Both the position numbers and the translations under genes were made by a program. The notes beneath the pieces were generated by a model. That model had not been told where the DNA came from. It saw nothing but the letters and a program-made list of their open reading frames with translations, and did not search any database. This document shows positions 15,814 through 18,557 of a stretch of 18,557 nt of DNA, in pieces (the stretch's first letter is position 1; every line of letters starts with the position of its first letter). This DNA comes from Flavobacteriales bacterium UBA1820 (GTDB lineage Bacteria; Bacteroidota; Bacteroidia; Flavobacteriales; UBA1820), in NCBI GenBank assembly GCA_002314265.1, contig DCEW01000010.1, forward strand, positions 14,388 through 32,944, given 5' to 3'.

Positions 15814-16881
15814 ATGGAATTCAAGATGGGAGTATTGCCCGGCGACGGGATCGGCCCTGAGATCACGGCGCAGGCCGTCAAAGTCATCGATGCCGTTTGT
15901 GCCCGCTACGGACACCAGGCAAAGTACACTTACGCAGAGGTCGGAGCGGCCGCGATCGACCGCTATGGCGATCCGTATCCTGAGCAGACCCATCGGGTGT
16001 GCATGGAATCCGATGCGGTGCTCTTCGGAGCGATCGGCGATCCGCGTTTCGACAACGATCCTTCGGCCCGGGTACGGCCCGAGCAGGGGCTTTTGGCCAT
16101 GCGGAAGGCATTGGGACTCTATGCCAATATCCGTCCGGTGTCGCCCTTCCCCAGCCTGTTGTACCGTTCGCCGCTGCGCAGCGAGGTTGTCCAGGGGGCG
16201 GATTTCGTTTTTCTGCGGGAACTCACCGGCGGGCTGTACTTCGGTCGTCCCCAGGGGCGTTCCGAAGACGGGAAGACGGCTTACGATACGTGCGTGTACA
16301 GCCGGGAAGAGATCGAGCGCATTGTCCGTCTGGCCTTCGAATACGCCGGCAAACGCCGGGGTCGCCTCACGGTAGTGGACAAGGCCAATGTACTGGCCAC
16401 TTCGCGCCTGTGGCGTCAGACGGTGCAGGAGATGGCTCCGCAGTATCCGGGGGTCGAGGTGGAATACATGTTCGTGGACAACGCCGCGATGAAGATCATC
16501 CAGCAACCCTCGCATTTCGACGTGATCGTTACCGAGAACATGTTCGGCGACATCCTTACCGATGAGGCGAGCGTGATCACCGGTTCGCTCGGACTGTTGC
16601 CCTCGGCTTCGGTGGGGGTTCACACTTCGTTGTTCGAGCCGATCCACGGATCGTATCCCCAGGCGGCCGGACGCGACATTGCCAATCCGGTGGCCACCAT
16701 TCTCTCGGCGGCCATGATGTTCGAGTATGCCTTTTCCCTGCCGAAGGAAGGCGCGGCCATCCGCGAGGCGGTGGCGCGCAGCATCCAGGAAGGAGTGGTT
16801 ACCGAAGACATCGCCGAGGCGGGACAGAAGCCCAGCGGTACGCAGGCGGTAGGCGACTACATCGCCCGTTCGATCCGCTGA
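15814..16881 (+). CDS. leuB: 3-isopropylmalate dehydrogenase
   Basis: This 355-aa beta-decarboxylating dehydrogenase oxidises 3-isopropylmalate to 2-oxoisocaproate with NAD. The N-terminus [12 protein letters not shown], the substrate-binding region with [13 protein letters not shown], the catalytic lysine in [21 protein letters not shown], and [26 protein letters not shown] with metal-binding aspartates all fit LeuB. The C-terminal [18 protein letters not shown] is also present. The longer open frame from 15631 overlaps leuD and is rejected in favour of the ATG at 15814 ([12 protein letters not shown]). Confidence 0.97.
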   Translation: MEFKMGVLPGDGIGPEITAQAVKVIDAVCARYGHQAKYTYAEVGAAAIDRYGDPYPEQTHRVCMESDAVLFGAIGDPRFDNDPSARVRPEQGLLAMRKALGLYANIRPVSPFPSLLYRSPLRSEVVQGADFVFLRELTGGLYFGRPQGRSEDGKTAYDTCVYSREEIERIVRLAFEYAGKRRGRLTVVDKANVLATSRLWRQTVQEMAPQYPGVEVEYMFVDNAAMKIIQQPSHFDVIVTENMFGDILTDEASVITGSLGLLPSASVGVHTSLFEPIHGSYPQAAGRDIANPVATILSAAMMFEYAFSLPKEGAAIREAVARSIQEGVVTEDIAEAGQKPSGTQAVGDYIARSIR

Positions 16882-17002
16882 TCGGGGCACGCGGGACCTC
16901 TTCTCTGCATGCGGAAGCGGTGCAGGCTTTTCCGCAGGGGAGGTATTGACAGCTATTTTGTTACAGCATACAATGGGAAAGAATACGACAAAAACAGATA
17001 CG
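16882..17002 (+). other. leuB-ilvA junction with hairpin
   Basis: A stem formed by 16910-16918 and 16926-16936 (TGCGGA outer, AGC/GCT inner, 2-nt bulge, 7-nt loop) lies about 30 nt after leuB, without a T-tract. TTGACA (16946-16951) and TATTTTG (16954-16960) resemble promoter pieces but are not spaced as a promoter. The segment just before ilvA is A-rich, as at other starts here. Confidence 0.4.
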
Positions 17003-18262
17003 ATGGACAGTAAAAAATATTTTCCGGTGCTTTCCGACATCATGAAAGCCGAACATACCCTTTCGGAAATTCTGGAGCCGACTCCGTTGCAGCGCAACCG
17101 GAACCTTTCGGACCGTTACGGCGCCGATGTGCTGCTCAAGCGCGAAGACTTGCAGATGGTGCGTTCGTACAAGATCCGCGGGGCATACAACAAGATCCGT
17201 TCCCTCGACCCGCAGCAGGCTCAGCGCGGCGTAGTGTGTGCCAGTGCGGGCAACCATGCGCAGGGAGTAGCCTATTCGTGCAGTAAATTGGGCATTCGGG
17301 GGCGCATCTTCATGCCGGTAACCACTCCCAAGCAGAAGATCGATCAGGTCCGGATGTTCGGCGGGGATCAGGTGGAGGTCGTCCTGGTGGGCGATACCTT
17401 CGACGCGGCCAATCAGGAAGCGATCGCGCAGTGCGAACGCGACGGGATGGTGTTCATCCCTCCGTTCGACGACCCGAAGATCATCGAAGGTCAGGGTACG
17501 GTCGCGCTGGAGATCCTTCAGGAGGTCAAGGAGTCCATCGACTATGTCTTCGTTCCGGTGGGCGGTGGTGGACTTATCTCCGGAGTGGGGAGCGTGTTCC
17601 GTCAAATGAGCCCTTCGACCAAAATCATCGGGGTGGAACCGGCCGGCGCTGCCGGCATGAAGGCTTCGCTGGCGGCCGGGCATGTCGTAACGCTGGACGA
17701 GGTGGACAAATTTGTGGACGGAGCCGCGGTCCAGACGGTAGGCCAGCTCACGTTTTCCCTGTGTCAGCAGGTGTGCGACGACATCGTCGCCGTACCCGAA
17801 GGGAAAGTGTGCACGACGATCCTCCGGCTGTACAATTCCGATGCGATCGTGGTCGAACCGGCCGGTGCGTTGAGCATCGCGGCGCTCGATTTTTACAAGG
17901 ACAAGATCAAGGGCAAGAACGTGGTGTGCATCGTCAGTGGAAGCAACAACGACATTACCCGCATGGAAGAGATCAAGGGTCGTTCCTTGCTCTACGAGGG
18001 GCTGAAGCACTATTTCATCGTGAACTTCCCCCAGCGCAGCGGCGCGCTGAAGAGCTTTGTGACCGATGTCCTCGGGCCTACGGACGACATTACGTTCTTC
18101 GAGTACAAGAAGAAGACGGCGCGCGAGAAAGGTCCGGCCTTGATCGGGATCGAGGTGCAGCATCCCGAGGATTTCCATGCATTGGTAGAACGGATGGACC
18201 GGCAGGGGATCAAATACCAGTATGTCAACGACAATCCGACGTTGTTCGAGCTGTTGATCTGA
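17003..18262 (+). CDS. ilvA: Threonine ammonia-lyase (threonine dehydratase), biosynthetic
   Basis: This PLP enzyme deaminates threonine to 2-oxobutyrate, the entry point to isoleucine. With this start it is 419 aa. The PLP lysine is K57 in RSYKIRGAYNKI, the substrate loop SAGNHAQG is at 81-88 and the phosphate-binding GGGGL is at 187-191. A single ACT-like regulatory domain follows from about residue 333 (HYFIVNFPQRSGAL to YVNDNPTLFELLI), shorter than the double domain of the 514-aa E. coli enzyme. Its presence suggests isoleucine control of activity. Alternative in-frame start: ATG at 16973, which would add a Thr/Lys-rich decapeptide. 17003 is preferred because conserved family sequence begins just after it. 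Last gene of the operon. Confidence 0.94.
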   Translation: MDSKKYFPVLSDIMKAEHTLSEILEPTPLQRNRNLSDRYGADVLLKREDLQMVRSYKIRGAYNKIRSLDPQQAQRGVVCASAGNHAQGVAYSCSKLGIRGRIFMPVTTPKQKIDQVRMFGGDQVEVVLVGDTFDAANQEAIAQCERDGMVFIPPFDDPKIIEGQGTVALEILQEVKESIDYVFVPVGGGGLISGVGSVFRQMSPSTKIIGVEPAGAAGMKASLAAGHVVTLDEVDKFVDGAAVQTVGQLTFSLCQQVCDDIVAVPEGKVCTTILRLYNSDAIVVEPAGALSIAALDFYKDKIKGKNVVCIVSGSNNDITRMEEIKGRSLLYEGLKHYFIVNFPQRSGALKSFVTDVLGPTDDITFFEYKKKTAREKGPALIGIEVQHPEDFHALVERMDRQGIKYQYVNDNPTLFELLI

Positions 18263-18279
18263 CATGGGGCTTTGTTTTT

Positions 18280-18307
18280 CGTTCGGATCGCCCTGGCGAT
18301 CCGAACG
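18280..18307. repeat. 13-bp perfect inverted repeat downstream of ilvA
   Basis: CGTTCGGATCGCC (18280-18292) is repeated in inverse at 18295-18307 with a 2-nt spacer, giving a strong hairpin with a 4-6 nt effective loop. It is preceded by a T-rich stretch (18271-18279) but not followed by one. It is the only strong structure in the 18263-18381 gap and may mark the operon 3' end, though not as a textbook intrinsic terminator. Confidence 0.6.
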
Positions 18308-18381
18308 GTACAGGGTGGAGGGGCTTTCCCTTTCTTCCTTGGGGAGGTACGGCGTGCAGGGTGAAGCAACGCAGAAAAAAA

Positions 18382-18413
18382 TTTGGTAGAAAAGATTAAG
18401 CACGCTATATTTG
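18382..18413 (+). promoter_or_regulatory. Probable promoter of tRNA-Gly
   Basis: TTTG (18382-18385) is followed after 20 nt by TATATTTG (18406-18413), a full Bacteroidota promoter match 40 nt upstream of the mature tRNA. The transcribed leader contains a 7-bp hairpin (18427-18433 with 18439-18445) that may be removed during 5' processing. Confidence 0.75.
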
Positions 18414-18453
18414 CAGTCCCGTGTGTGCCGCATGGCTGATGCGGCGCAAGCAG

Positions 18454-18526
18454 GCGGAAATAGCTCAGTTGGTAGAGCACGACCTTCCCAAGGTCGGGGT
18501 CGCGGGTTCGAGCCCCGTTTTCCGCT
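18454..18526 (+). tRNA. tRNA-Gly (anticodon CCC)
   Basis: The 73-nt cloverleaf has acceptor GCGGAAA/TTTCCGC with discriminator T as usual for tRNA-Gly, D-arm GCTC-AGTTGGTA-GAGC and anticodon arm CGACC-TTCCCAA-GGTCG (anticodon CCC at 18487-18489, reading GGG). A 5-nt variable loop and T-arm GCGGG-TTCGAGC-CCCGT complete it. CCA is not encoded. A T6 run follows at about 18535 without a clear stem. Confidence 0.96.
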
Positions 18527-18557
18527 CGATGAAGTTTTTTGACACGCATTGCGGAAA

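Noticed and set aside
16946..17002. Thr-containing short reading frame before ilvA as a second attenuator peptide
   Set aside because: It is in frame with ilvA without a stop codon, and no terminator/antiterminator pair follows. It is better explained as an A-rich initiation region or a short N-terminal extension.

Overview
The window looks like a chromosomal segment of a fairly GC-rich member of the Bacteroidota, probably Bacteroidales (an Alistipes/Rikenellaceae-like genome would fit, but this is inference). The evidence is the protein types (a 465-aa arginine decarboxylase of the Bacteroidota kind, a 348-aa KARI, a 419-aa IlvA with one ACT-like domain), start codons preceded by A-rich sequence rather than a Shine-Dalgarno, and several copies of the Bacteroidota promoter pattern TTTG/TTG - about 18 to 21 nt - TAnnTTTG. 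No mobile element, CRISPR array, phage gene or sign of recent transfer was seen.

Layout. Positions 43-5282 are all on the minus strand: upp (uracil salvage), tRNA-Phe(GAA) with its own promoter and terminator, a speA-like arginine decarboxylase, purE (purine biosynthesis) and lepA (EF4). A divergent intergenic region separates lepA from a plus-strand DedA-family membrane protein. From about 6135 to 18262 a single plus-strand array holds the whole branched-chain amino acid pathway in the order ilvD-ilvB-ilvN-ilvC-leuA-leuC-leuD-leuB-ilvA. A tRNA-Gly(CCC) gene with its own promoter closes the window.

How the genes work together. IlvA makes 2-oxobutyrate from threonine. IlvB/IlvN, IlvC and IlvD carry pyruvate (or pyruvate plus 2-oxobutyrate) to 2-oxoisovalerate and 2-oxo-3-methylvalerate. 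LeuA, LeuC/LeuD and LeuB extend 2-oxoisovalerate to 2-oxoisocaproate. Only the final transaminase is absent.

The most interesting item is the leader at 6135-6329 in front of ilvD. It has a promoter, a 25-codon leader peptide in which 10 of residues 5-17 are Val, Leu or Ile, a 13-bp perfect antiterminator helix and a mutually exclusive intrinsic terminator with a T6 tract. This is a complete ribosome-mediated transcription attenuator positioned to control all nine genes. Secondary points of interest are a 21-bp hairpin at the probable speA transcription start and unusually long, structured, purine-rich gaps between the leu genes.
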